Below are positions 1 to 7,684 of a stretch of DNA of 37,931 nt, one piece after another. The translations under genes were made by a program, and so were the position numbers. Source of the DNA: an uncultured Candidatus Melainabacteria bacterium (lineage in GTDB: Bacteria > Cyanobacteriota > Vampirovibrionia > Gastranaerophilales > Gastranaerophilaceae); assembly GCA_934754515.1 (NCBI GenBank), contig CAKVIG010000014.1, positions 1 to 37,931 on the forward strand, in the 5' to 3' direction. The notes below the pieces were generated by a model. The model did not search any database. It saw nothing but the letters and a program-made list of their open reading frames with translations, and was not told the origin of the DNA. Position 1 is the stretch's first letter, and each line of letters starts with the position of its first letter.

Positions 1-101
1 GAGCGACTGCGGTCATTCCCTCTCCTTACAGGAGAGGGCTAGGGTGAGGTGAATTCCCGTAAGGGCAGATTGTTTCTAAAATTTAATAACACCCTCTCCC
101 G
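1..101. repeat. Dispersed repeat family A, copy 1
   Basis: The 101-bp unit is repeated at 148-248 with one mismatch seen. It holds a hairpin-forming CCCTCTCCttacaGGAGAGGG core followed by a GGTGAGGTG segment. Related copies lie at 2843-2985 and, inverted, at 7587-7634, so this is a chromosome-wide intergenic repeat and not a local duplication. No coding capacity is seen. Confidence 0.85.
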
Positions 102-147
102 TCCTCCAGACACCCTCCCCCGAGGGAGGGTGTGATTTGCGTTAGTC

Positions 148-248
148 GAGCGACTGCGGTCATTCCCTCTCCTTACAGGAGAGGGCTAGGGTGAGGTGAA
201 TTCCCGTAAGGGCAGATTGTTTCTGAAATTTAATAACACCCTCTCCCG
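148..248. repeat. Dispersed repeat family A, copy 2
   Basis: This is a direct repeat of 1-101, starting 147 bp downstream with one mismatch noticed. The two copies are separated by a short CCTCCCC/GGGAGGG-rich inverted-repeat linker. Confidence 0.85.
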
Positions 249-424
249 CCTTCGGCACCCTCCCAAAAAGGGGAGGGAACTAAAGACGCTCAATTAACGC
301 AAGTAGGTTGGGCTTTCAGCCCAACAAAAAAATATTAAATTAACGCAAGTTACTCCCTCCCTCGGGGGAGGGTGTCCGAAGGACAGGAGAGGGTATTATA
401 AATTTCTCCCAATCATAAACCGCA
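249..424. other. Intergenic repeat debris upstream of the helicase
   Basis: No gene is seen. It carries a short palindrome GTTGGGCT-ttc-AGCCCAAC (about 304-322), which recurs at 2909-2931 and inverted near 19246-19271. It also carries a CTCCCTCCC/GGGAGGGTG hairpin that recurs at 3058-3120. Confidence 0.7.
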
Positions 425-453
425 TTCACAAACCGCCCAATCCATGTTACAAT
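425..453 (+). promoter_or_regulatory. Sigma-70-type promoter for the helicase gene
   Basis: TTCACA (425-430), a 17-nt spacer and TACAAT (448-453) stand about 30 nt before the helicase start at 483. An AAAGAGGTG ribosome site is at 471-478. Predicted from sequence only. Confidence 0.6.
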
Positions 454-482
454 GAGGTTAGAATAGTTGAAAGAGGTGTTTT

Positions 483-2777
483 ATGTACGAATTTCCCTTT
501 GAGTTAGATGATTTCCAAAAAGATGCATGCAAATGCATATCAGAGGGAAAAAGTGTAGTTGTTTGTGCTCCGACAGGTGCAGGTAAAACAGTTATAGCCC
601 AACACGCAATTCATTGCGCTTTAGAAAAAGGCTTCAAAGTTTTTTATACAACGCCTCTAAAAGCACTATCCAATCAAAAATACAACGATTTTTCAGAAAA
701 ATATGGTGCTGATAAAGTCGGACTTTTGACTGGCGATTCTTCAATTAATCGTGGCGCACAAATTGTCGTTATGACAACAGAAGTTTTCAGAAATATGCTT
801 TATGGGACAAATTTTGGCTCAGTTACAGACAACCTAAAAGATGTCCGCTATGTAATCTTAGATGAAGTTCACTATATGAATGACGAACAGCGCGGAACTG
901 TTTGGGAAGAAAGTATTATTTATTGTCCGACTAATGTTCAAATTATCGCACTTTCTGCAACCGTTGCTAACGCCGATAAATTAACGGATTGGATTAACAC
1001 GGTTCATTCAAAAACAGAATTAATTAATACGGATTTCAGACCGGTTCCATTGAGATTTTATTATTTTGACTCATCTCAACCGAATAATTTATTACCGCTG
1101 CTTACGCCAAGCGGAGCTTTGAACAAAAAAATCAAACCTGAAAAGAAAGAGTTTAAACGCGGTAAAGCCGTTCAAAAAAGAAACGTAGTTAAAGACGTTG
1201 TGAGAAATTTGCAAGAAAAAGATATGTTGCCTGCAATTTATTTTACCTTCTCGCGTAAAAGATGTGATGAACAAATGGAAAGCTGTGCCTCACTATGCCT
1301 TGTAACACCTCAAGAACAAGCAGAAATTAGACAAATTATTGATGATTATATTGCAGAAAACCCATATTTATATAAAAACAAACACATTGAGTATTTGCTT
1401 CAAGGCGTAGCTTCTCACCACGCAGGACTTCTTCCGGGGTGGAAAATGCTGGTTGAAAAACTTTTCCAAAAAGGTTTGATAAAAGTTGTGTTTGCAACAG
1501 AAACTTTGGCAGCAGGAATCAACATGCCTGCGCGCTCAACGGTAATCAGTTCTATAAGCAAAAGAACAGACAGCGGACACAGAATTCTTACTCCGAGTGA
1601 ATTTTTGCAAATGTCAGGTCGTGCAGGACGTCGTGGCATGGACGAAATCGGCTATGTTACGATTGTCGGCTCACCTTTCCAAACCCCTGAAGAGGTAGCA
1701 GAACTTGTATTAAGTGATGCAAATCCGCTTGAAAGTAAATTTTCGCCAAGCTATTCTATGGTTCTAAATTTGCTTCAAAGATTTACGTTAGAAGAAGCAA
1801 AAGAGCTTGTGCTTAAGAGTTTTGGATATTTCTCATCGAATTATAGAATTGAGCCTTTGATTTTATTACACGATGAAATTAACGAAAAAATTAACGAATG
1901 CAATGCATTTGCGTGTTATCACAAGCGTACAAACGAAGATTTGTTAGAGTACAACAAAATCCGCGATATTTATGTTCAAAACAGACGCGTATTTAAGACG
2001 ATTCAAAAACAAGAAAAGAAAAAGAACAGACCTTTGACAGAAGAGGCGCAAGAATTCGGACGCCAAAATAAATTGATGTTGGAAAAAATGCATTCCTACC
2101 AGTGTGACACTTGTAAATTGTTCAAAAAACACATGAAAACAATAGATTTGTTGAACAGGTATGTCGCAAAGCAAAAGAATTTGGATAAAGAAATCGAAAA
2201 ACAGAAAGATATTTTCTGGAATAAATTCTTATCACACAGAGCCGTTTTGATTGATTATGGCTACATCGTAGATAATTATCCGACAGAGCGCGGTGTTACT
2301 ATCTCACAATTACGTTCAGAAAACGAATTATTCCTGGCACAAATTATTTTTTCAGGTGTTTTAGATAATTTGACTCCGGCAGAACTCGCAAGCGTAGTTT
2401 GTGCGATTACAACAGAAGATATGAGAGCTGATTTGTATTCACAACTACCGCTTTCTCCGACTGTGAGAAAACGTTTGAACAAGATTAAGGATATTCGCCG
2501 TGACTTAGAAAAGAAACAAAAACATCACGATGTGGAAGACCCTATGTACATTAACGGCTATTATTCACCGCTAATTGAAATGTGGGTGAACGGTTCAGAG
2601 TGGGATGATATTGTTGACCAAGTCGATATGGGCGAAGGTGACATTGTAAGATGCTTTAAACGCGTAATTGATGTTTTAAGACAATTCTGCACAATCTCTA
2701 ACATCCCTGAAGATTTGGTATTTACTGCAAGAGAAGCTATTAATTTGATTCAAAGAAGTCCGATTGACGTTGACTGA
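483..2777 (+). CDS. Ski2-like DEAD/DEAH-box RNA helicase
   Basis: A superfamily 2 helicase of the Ski2/Mtr4-like group, which unwinds or remodels RNA in the cytoplasm using ATP. Visible motifs are Walker A APTGAGKT (residues 29-36), DEVH (127-130), SAT (158-160), the helicase-C segment ATETLAAGINMPA and motif VI QMSGRAGRRG starting near 376. The last roughly 150 residues, ending DVLRQFCTISN...AINLIQR, look like the DSHCT helical domain of this family. A CxxC pair (YQCDTCKL) lies in the middle insertion. At 764 aa it is somewhat shorter than many cyanobacterial relatives. The start is supported by AAAGAGGTG at 471-478. The gene stands alone between two repeat-filled gaps. The helicase class is clear from the motifs; the RNA substrate is not known. 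Confidence 0.9.
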   Translation: MYEFPFELDDFQKDACKCISEGKSVVVCAPTGAGKTVIAQHAIHCALEKGFKVFYTTPLKALSNQKYNDFSEKYGADKVGLLTGDSSINRGAQIVVMTTEVFRNMLYGTNFGSVTDNLKDVRYVILDEVHYMNDEQRGTVWEESIIYCPTNVQIIALSATVANADKLTDWINTVHSKTELINTDFRPVPLRFYYFDSSQPNNLLPLLTPSGALNKKIKPEKKEFKRGKAVQKRNVVKDVVRNLQEKDMLPAIYFTFSRKRCDEQMESCASLCLVTPQEQAEIRQIIDDYIAENPYLYKNKHIEYLLQGVASHHAGLLPGWKMLVEKLFQKGLIKVVFATETLAAGINMPARSTVISSISKRTDSGHRILTPSEFLQMSGRAGRRGMDEIGYVTIVGSPFQTPEEVAELVLSDANPLESKFSPSYSMVLNLLQRFTLEEAKELVLKSFGYFSSNYRIEPLILLHDEINEKINECNAFACYHKRTNEDLLEYNKIRDIYVQNRRVFKTIQKQEKKKNRPLTEEAQEFGRQNKLMLEKMHSYQCDTCKLFKKHMKTIDLLNRYVAKQKNLDKEIEKQKDIFWNKFLSHRAVLIDYGYIVDNYPTERGVTISQLRSENELFLAQIIFSGVLDNLTPAELASVVCAITTEDMRADLYSQLPLSPTVRKRLNKIKDIRRDLEKKQKHHDVEDPMYINGYYSPLIEMWVNGSEWDDIVDQVDMGEGDIVRCFKRVIDVLRQFCTISNIPEDLVFTAREAINLIQRSPIDVD

Positions 2778-2780
2778 TGT

Positions 2781-2830
2781 CAATTGAAAATGGAAAGTGG
2801 AAAATGGAAAATTGTTTTAAATAATTTCCA
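2781..2830. repeat. Short GGAAA-rich dispersed repeat
   Basis: The stretch contains GAAAATGGAAAGTGGAAAAT followed by TTGTTTTAAATA. It recurs almost unchanged at 37436-37490, at the far end of the window. Noncoding. Confidence 0.7.
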
Positions 2831-2842
2831 ATTACATGAACG

Positions 2843-3125
2843 TCTTTGGTTATTCCCTCTCCTTACAGGAGAGGGCTAGGGTGAGGTGTTTACCTGTAAG
2901 GGCAGAGTAGGTTGGGCTTTCAGCCCAACAACATAGGTTGAAGGAAATTAATAACACCCTCTCCCGTCCTCCGGACACCCTCCCCATGTAGAAAGAGCAA
3001 AAAGGGGAGGAAACTAAAGTCGTTCAAATTTTCTCTTTTTGCGCCAAATTAACACAAGCCACTCCCTCCCCTTTAATCCATTTTGCATGGGGAGGGTGCC
3101 AAAGGCGGGAGAGGGTATTATTAAC
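2843..3125. repeat. Dispersed repeat family A, diverged copy with nested palindrome
   Basis: It matches 1-110 across CCCTCTCCTTACAGGAGAGG, the GGTGAGGTG segment and the distal ACACCCTCTCCCG. The GTTGGGCTTTCAGCCCAAC palindrome has been inserted between the halves. A complementary CTCCCTCCCC/GGGGAGGG arm follows at 3060-3115. The gap 2778-3220 holds no gene. Confidence 0.7.
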
Positions 3126-3136
3126 TTAAATCATAG

Positions 3137-3195
3137 AAACCCGCCCGCATCTGTAAGGCTCAGCATAGCTTCGCCAACATCTGCGACCTCCCTAA
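3137..3195 (-). repeat. Dispersed repeat family B, minus-oriented copy
   Basis: This diverged reverse copy matches the units at 11129-11187 and 37516-37574: a GGGAGGTCGCAG end, a GGCGAGGC/GCCGAGCC hairpin and a GATGCGG end. Noncoding. Confidence 0.7.
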
Positions 3196-3220
3196 CCATG
3201 TAGGTCGGCATAACAAATTA

Positions 3221-4441
3221 CTAATTAATAATTAAATCAAAAATTCCTTCCGAATACGTTGGATGCGCAAAACAAACTTTTTGCAAATCGCTTACACTTA
3301 AATTGTTTTGCATAGCAACTAATATTGTGTGAATCAGCGAAGAAGCTTCTTTTGATACAATGTGTGCGCCTTTTATATAATTATCTTTTAATATTAATTT
3401 TATGAAACCTTCGGTCGCATCATCGCACCAAGCTTTGCCAAGAGCTGTAATCGGAAGTTTCTTTATCTCAAAACTTTCGTCTATGTCTTGTTCTTTTATT
3501 CCAACCCAAGCAATTTCAGGCTCACCGTAAATAACAGATGGTACTAAATTTTTATCAAAAGGAACGCCTAAGGCTAATGCCTTTGCTTGGTGAATTGCAT
3601 AGTGCGCAAGTTGAATTTCTCCGCAAGCATCGCCAATAACTTTTCCATCGCAAGTTGGACAAACAGCTTCTCTACCGACCGCAACCAAAATAAAATCAGG
3701 CGAAATTTCTGTTTCGCTTTTTAAAATTGCAGTTTTGTTTTTGATTTCTTTTATACAATCGTTTAAATAAAATTTTATTTTCTTTTGTTTGAAAATTCTT
3801 TCAACTCGCTTAGAAACCTCAATATCGGCTAAAGGAACTAAATGTTCCGCGAGTTCCACGATTGATACTTCAACGCCAAAATTAGATAAAATTCTTGCCC
3901 ACTCAATTCCGATTGCGCCGGAACCGACAATTAAAACTGATTTTGGCAGAGTTTGAATGTTTAAAATATCATCCGAACTTAGTATAAATTCTCTGTCAAA
4001 TTCCAATCCTTTGATTAATTTAGGCTTAGAACCAGTTGCAACTATTATGTTTCCAACTTCGTATGTTTCAGTTGGTGTTTTTATGCATTTACCTTCTATA
4101 CAGGCTTCTGCATAAACTGTTTTTACTCCTGAATTTTTCACAGCGAGTTCTAATGACTTTCGAATTTTTTCAACAGTTTTGTTTTTCTTTTCAACAACTT
4201 TAGAAAAATCAAAATTTAAGTTGTCATAGGTTATACCTAAATCATCGGCGTGTAATATCTTTTGATACATTTCAGAAGAATGTAAAAAAGACTTGGTCGG
4301 AATACATCCTCTGTTCAGGCAAGTTCCTCCCATGCAATCTTTTTCGAATAATACAACCGAATGCCCTTGTTTTGCTAAAAACATGCCGGCTGTATATCCC
4401 GCCGGACCACCACCAATAATTCCGTAATCAAAAATTTCCAT
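3221..4441 (-). CDS. Dihydrolipoyl-dehydrogenase-like FAD/NAD(P) disulfide oxidoreductase, short form
   Basis: A flavoprotein disulfide reductase. The N-terminal FAD-binding GGGPAG motif is at 10-15. The redox-active pair C41/C46 lies in GGTCLNRGCIPTK. A second Rossmann motif, VGSGAIGIEW, should bind NAD(P)H. The C-terminal AHPTYSE carries the catalytic His-Glu pair (H393, E398). The family is usually about 460-475 aa; this protein has 406. The shortening lies mainly between GREAVCP and IGDACGE, where the segment ending in the FAD-contacting GD motif is compressed. No pyruvate/2-oxoacid dehydrogenase or glycine-cleavage gene is adjacent, so the partner complex cannot be read from context. A related NADPH-dependent disulfide reductase is the main alternative. 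Confidence 0.85.
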   Translation of the reverse strand: MEIFDYGIIGGGPAGYTAGMFLAKQGHSVVLFEKDCMGGTCLNRGCIPTKSFLHSSEMYQKILHADDLGITYDNLNFDFSKVVEKKNKTVEKIRKSLELAVKNSGVKTVYAEACIEGKCIKTPTETYEVGNIIVATGSKPKLIKGLEFDREFILSSDDILNIQTLPKSVLIVGSGAIGIEWARILSNFGVEVSIVELAEHLVPLADIEVSKRVERIFKQKKIKFYLNDCIKEIKNKTAILKSETEISPDFILVAVGREAVCPTCDGKVIGDACGEIQLAHYAIHQAKALALGVPFDKNLVPSVIYGEPEIAWVGIKEQDIDESFEIKKLPITALGKAWCDDATEGFIKLILKDNYIKGAHIVSKEASSLIHTILVAMQNNLSVSDLQKVCFAHPTYSEGIFDLIIN

Positions 4442-4507
4442 AAAGTTATTTTAACATTTTTTATTAGAATGTGCAAACAAGTGCTGTAATTCTGTTTGCA
4501 AAACATA

Positions 4508-4536
4508 TTGCAAAGAACCGTTATATATGTTAACAT
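4508..4536 (+). promoter_or_regulatory. Candidate promoter of the tandem pilin genes
   Basis: TTGCAA (4508-4513), a 17-nt spacer and TAACAT (4531-4536), about 30 nt before the first pilin start. The -10 is a weak match. Confidence 0.45.
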
Positions 4537-4566
4537 TGAAGTGTAGTTATTGTTTTGGAGAGTTTT

Positions 4567-5316
4567 ATGAAACTTGGATTTACTTTGGCGGAAGTTTTGA
4601 TTACCCTTGGTATAGTTGGCGTAGTAGCCAGTATGACATTACCGACATTGAATAATAATGTGCAGAAACAATCTTATGAAGCAGGAGCTAAAAAGGCATA
4701 TAATATTATATCTAACGCGGTCGGTATGTACATGGTAGATCAAGGGACTGATGATTTAACCGAAACTCCTCTTTATAACAATCAAGATGGGTTGAGAGCG
4801 TTTGTAAATAAATATTTTAGAGTATCTATGGATTGTGGTAACAGATATTATAATTCAAATGGTGCAAGTTGTTTTGCGAAAGAATTTTATTCAATGAATC
4901 GTTCTTCAAAGAGTGATATTTCAAAAGCACAATGTATGCAGGTAGTAGCTTTAGCTGATGGTATGGCAATGTGTTTTGACAGTGGCCCCATAGAAGATGC
5001 TGCAGCCGGAGAAGATACAAATGGCGATGGTGTAGTAGATGAAAATGATAAAGTCGTAAGTAATAATGCCAGTTTTGATGACGGAACGCCATTAATCATA
5101 GAAGTTGATATCAATGGACCAAATGGTCCAAATGTAACCGGTCGAGATGTCTTTTCGTATGTAGTCAACAGAAATGGACTGGTAGGTTCAAAACAAGAAG
5201 ATTGTGGTACAACTACAGAAAATGCCAGAAAAGCGTGTATAGAAAAGTATACTAAAAACGCTTGGCCAATGCCAATTGGTTTGCTTCAATATTATGGCTG
5301 GAAAATGAAATATTAA
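4567..5316 (+). CDS. Type IV pilin/pseudopilin-like protein with EF-hand-like loop, copy 1
   Basis: The prepilin signal is short: MKLG followed by FTLAEVLITLG, giving G4/F5 cleavage with the conserved Glu at mature position 5 and a hydrophobic helix for membrane anchoring and filament assembly. The globular part has paired cysteines (MDCG, ASCF, AQCM, AMCF, EDCG, KACI). A loop at residues 150-163, DTNGDGVVDENDKV, fits the EF-hand/dockerin calcium pattern (D1, N3, D5, G6, D9, D12). The segment DINGPNGPNVTGRDVF is the kind of motif seen in T2SS-type pseudopilins. I chose ATG 4567, not the in-frame TTG at 4555, because GGAG at 4557-4560 is spaced 6 nt from it. The next gene is a close paralogue in the same transcript. 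It probably belongs to a type II secretion or type IV pilus system encoded elsewhere. Confidence 0.85.
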   Translation: MKLGFTLAEVLITLGIVGVVASMTLPTLNNNVQKQSYEAGAKKAYNIISNAVGMYMVDQGTDDLTETPLYNNQDGLRAFVNKYFRVSMDCGNRYYNSNGASCFAKEFYSMNRSSKSDISKAQCMQVVALADGMAMCFDSGPIEDAAAGEDTNGDGVVDENDKVVSNNASFDDGTPLIIEVDINGPNGPNVTGRDVFSYVVNRNGLVGSKQEDCGTTTENARKACIEKYTKNAWPMPIGLLQYYGWKMKY

Positions 5317-5338
5317 TAAAATAAGGAGAGCTTGATTT

Positions 5339-6085
5339 ATGAAAAACGGTTTTACGTTAGCAGAAGTTTTGATTACCCTTGGTATAGTTGGGGTAGTTGC
5401 GAGTATGACTTTGCCGACGTTAAATAATAATGTGCAGAAGCAAACTTATGAAGCCGGTGCTAAAAAAGCATACAATATTGTATCAAATGCAGTAAGTATG
5501 TATATGGTAGATCAAGGGACTGATGATTTAACCGAAACCCCTCTTTATAACAATCAAGAAGGGTTGAGAGCATTTGTAAATAAATATTTTAGAGTATCTA
5601 TGGATTGTGGTAACAGATATTATAATTCCAACGGTGCAAGTTGTTATGCGAAAGAGTTTTATTCTATGGATCGTTCAGCAAAGAGCGATGTTTCAAAAGG
5701 ACAATGTATGCAGGTAGTAGCTTTAGCTGATGGTATGGCAATGTGTTTTGACAGTGGTCCGATAGAAGATTCTGCTGCTGGAGAAGATACAAACGGCGAT
5801 GGTGTAGTAGATGATGAAGATAAAGTGCATAGTGCTTTTTGGGGAGATGAAGGAACGCCATTAATCATAGAATTTGATATAAACGGACCAAATGGACCAA
5901 ATGTAACCGGTCGAGATGTTTTTTCTATGGTAGTAAGCAGAAATGGACTGGTAGGTTCAAAACAAGAAGATTGTGGAACAACAACAGAAGATGCCAGAAA
6001 AGCATGTATAGAAAAGTATACTAAAAACGCTTGGCCAATGCCAATTGGTTTACTTCAATATTATGGCTGGAAAATGAAATATTAA
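5339..6085 (+). CDS. Type IV pilin/pseudopilin-like protein with EF-hand-like loop, copy 2
   Basis: A tandem duplicate of the preceding gene: 248 aa, nearly identical along its length, same leader type (MKNG then FTLAEV) and the same six cysteines. The calcium-type loop sits at the same place (from D150, DTNGDGVVDDEDKV). The clearest difference is just after the loop, where copy 1 has VVSNNASFDDG and copy 2 has VHSAFWGDEG. That part may therefore be surface-exposed or under different selection. The start is supported by AAGGAGAG near 5322-5329. It lies 22 nt behind copy 1 and ends at a strong terminator, so the pair forms a two-gene operon. Confidence 0.85.
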   Translation: MKNGFTLAEVLITLGIVGVVASMTLPTLNNNVQKQTYEAGAKKAYNIVSNAVSMYMVDQGTDDLTETPLYNNQEGLRAFVNKYFRVSMDCGNRYYNSNGASCYAKEFYSMDRSAKSDVSKGQCMQVVALADGMAMCFDSGPIEDSAAGEDTNGDGVVDDEDKVHSAFWGDEGTPLIIEFDINGPNGPNVTGRDVFSMVVSRNGLVGSKQEDCGTTTEDARKACIEKYTKNAWPMPIGLLQYYGWKMKY

Positions 6086-6090
6086 TAATA

Positions 6091-6119
6091 AAAGGAGAAA
6101 CTTAAGTTTCTCCTTTTTT
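6091..6119 (+). terminator. Rho-independent terminator of the pilin operon
   Basis: AAAGGAGAAACTT pairs with AAGTTTCTCCTTT (6091-6116) and is followed by a T-run. It begins 5 nt after the pilin stop. An A-run precedes it, so it could also serve the convergent SDR gene. Confidence 0.9.
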
Positions 6120-6138
6120 AGTTCTGAAACTTTTTATT

Positions 6139-6837
6139 CTAGCATCCGCAAGTTAACCCTGCACACAAATTAATTGCTTGACCTGTTACACCTTTTGCGT
6201 CTTCTGAAATCAAATATTTAACCATTCCTGCAATTTCATCAGGTGAAACAAATCTTCTTTGCGGAATGCACTCAACAATTTCATCTTTTGTAAATTCGCC
6301 ATCATTAGCGGATTCATTTCCCATTTCAGTATCGACCCATCCAGGGTTAATTGTATTAACTGTGATTCCAAATTCTGCAAGTTCTAAAGCTAAAGCTTTT
6401 GTTGCACCGAATAATCCTGATTTAGTAGCAGAGTATAAACTTGCGTTAGCCTCGCCCATAACTCCGCTAATTGAACCTATATTAACAATTCTGCCCCATT
6501 TTTTTGCTTTCATATAAGGAACTGCTTTTGATATCAAATATAGCGGTGCTTCAAAATTGACTTTTGTTATATGTTCGATTTGTGACAATGCCATTTCTTC
6601 AATCGGAGAATAAATATATTCACCTGCATTATTCACTAATATATCAATATTATTGGCTTCTAAAAATTCACCTAACTTTTCAACTTCATTTGCTAAATCG
6701 CAAACACAGTAGTTTTCATAATGTTTTAATAAATCTTCGTTTCTTGCAGATACAAAAACTTTGTGTCCTTCTTTAATCAAATTTTCTGCAATAGCTTTTC
6801 CGATTCCGCGGCTTGCGCCTGTAACAAGTATATTCAT
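6139..6837 (-). CDS. Short-chain dehydrogenase/reductase, FabG-like
   Basis: A classical SDR of 232 aa, an NAD(P)-dependent oxidoreductase in the cytoplasm. Cofactor motif TGASRGIG is at 6-13, NNAG at 69-72. The catalytic triad is S122, Y135 and K139, with Y and K in YSATK. The PG motif INPGWVDTEM follows. The closest well-known relatives are 3-oxoacyl-ACP reductases, but no fatty-acid synthesis genes are adjacent, so the substrate is open. The C-terminus CAGLTCGC carries three cysteines, which is unusual for FabG. A good promoter lies directly upstream (6857-6886), so it is probably transcribed alone, convergent with the pilin pair. Confidence 0.85.
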   Translation of the reverse strand: MNILVTGASRGIGKAIAENLIKEGHKVFVSARNEDLLKHYENYCVCDLANEVEKLGEFLEANNIDILVNNAGEYIYSPIEEMALSQIEHITKVNFEAPLYLISKAVPYMKAKKWGRIVNIGSISGVMGEANASLYSATKSGLFGATKALALELAEFGITVNTINPGWVDTEMGNESANDGEFTKDEIVECIPQRRFVSPDEIAGMVKYLISEDAKGVTGQAINLCAGLTCGC

Positions 6838-6856
6838 AATAAAAATCCTTACGGCG

Positions 6857-6886
6857 ATTATACCATAAGGAATTTAAAATTACCAA
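6857..6886 (-). promoter_or_regulatory. Sigma-70-type promoter of the SDR gene
   Basis: Read on the minus strand: TTGGTA (6881-6886), an 18-nt spacer and perfect TATAAT (6857-6862), about 20 nt before the SDR ATG. Confidence 0.65.
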
Positions 6887-6919
6887 AAGGCGGCTGAACC
6901 ATTAGCTCTCTCAACCGCC
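6885..6919 (-). terminator. Terminator of the 6926-7396 gene
   Basis: On the minus strand GGCGGTTGA (6911-6919) pairs with TCAGCCGCC (6889-6897) and TTTT follows. It begins a few nt after the stop codon and overlaps the -35 region of the SDR promoter. Confidence 0.75.
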
Positions 6920-6925
6920 CCAAAA

Positions 6926-7396
6926 TTAATACAAGTATTGCGCTTGATATGCTTGATAAGATATTGGCGCATCTTGTGTTGAAGGTTTGTTTGAAAGACC
7001 AAACGCCTGAGATGCTTCAGTTTTTAAACCTGCAAAATATGTCATTGCCTGACCGTCAATTGCACTTTGGCTCAACAACTGAATAGCGTTATTGAAAGCA
7101 GCATAGTCTTTGTCATAATCACCGGTCGCTTGGATTCCGATTTGAGCGCATACGCTTGCCCAAGGAATGTTCTGCTGACTGTTTTGATTATCAATCTGTT
7201 CCTGAACCTGCTTTGAATATTCTTCATACATCGCAGTGTTTAGTTTTTTCAAATCATCAGTCGTACCTGTTGGAGTGATATTGAAATCATCAAATGCACG
7301 CTCCAATGAAGTCGAATTTACTGGTGTTCGACCCAAATAAGAGTAGATGTTTGCACTTGTGTAGGAATATACTCCGTTTACTGTGAAGTTTGACAT
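6926..7396 (-). CDS. Unknown small protein under a flagellar (sigma-28) promoter
   Basis: I do not recognise the family. The protein has 156 aa counted from ATG 7396, chosen because GAGGTG lies 5 nt upstream; an in-frame GTG at 7402 is less likely. The sequence is rich in Q, N, S, T and Y, with no signal peptide, membrane segment or known motif. The N-terminus SNFTVNGVYSYTSANIYSYLG looks flexible and the middle is probably helical. It is a single-gene unit with its own terminator. The promoter (7424-7450) is a perfect sigma-28 element shared with the gene at 25406-25792. This suggests a late flagellar or motility-linked role, perhaps a structural, exported or accessory motility protein. That role is inferred from the promoter alone. 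Confidence 0.75.
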   Translation of the reverse strand: MSNFTVNGVYSYTSANIYSYLGRTPVNSTSLERAFDDFNITPTGTTDDLKKLNTAMYEEYSKQVQEQIDNQNSQQNIPWASVCAQIGIQATGDYDKDYAAFNNAIQLLSQSAIDGQAMTYFAGLKTEASQAFGLSNKPSTQDAPISYQAYQAQYLY

Positions 7397-7423
7397 AAAC
7401 ACACCTCATTGTATATATAATGT

Positions 7424-7483
7424 ATATCGGCATTTTTTCTAAAAACTTTAATGATTTTGAATGAATATTTACAATCTGTTACA
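7424..7483 (-). promoter_or_regulatory. Sigma-28 (FliA-type) promoter with upstream direct-repeat box
   Basis: Minus strand: TAAAGTTT (7443-7450), exactly 11 nt, then GCCGATAT (7424-7431), which matches the flagellar sigma-28 consensus TAAAGTTT-N11-GCCGATAA almost perfectly. Upstream, TGTAAC (7478-7483) and TGTAAA (7468-7473) form a direct repeat with 10-bp periodicity. The same box sits at the same distance from the -35 of the second sigma-28 promoter at 25836-25895. Confidence 0.85.
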
Positions 7484-7586
7484 ATGTAAGGCTAGGATTC
7501 ACTAATAATAAGAAAATATTTTTTTATGCCATGTGGAGGGATGTTAAGATTTGTTATTTCTTTTTTAATAAAACAAACAAAAGAGG

Positions 7587-7634
7587 TTAAGCACCTCACC
7601 CTAACCCTCTCCTGTAAGGAGAGGGAATGACCAA
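7587..7634 (-). repeat. Dispersed repeat family A, inverted partial copy
   Basis: It reads CACCTCACCCTA, then CCCTCTCCTGTAAGGAGAGG, then GAATGACC: the reverse complement of the first half of the 1-101 unit. Noncoding. Confidence 0.75.
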
Positions 7635-7684
7635 GACTTTTTGTTTTGGTGTTTTCTATGTACTTACAAGAAAGGAGAAATATT

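Noticed and set aside
1..248. Two long direct repeats as a possible CRISPR array
   Set aside because: Only two 101-bp units, with diverged and inverted copies elsewhere; no regular short repeats, spacers or cas genes.
4826..5168. Antisense open frames within the pilin genes
   Set aside because: They are low-complexity shadows of the coding strand, repeated only because the pilin gene is duplicated, and have no ribosome sites.
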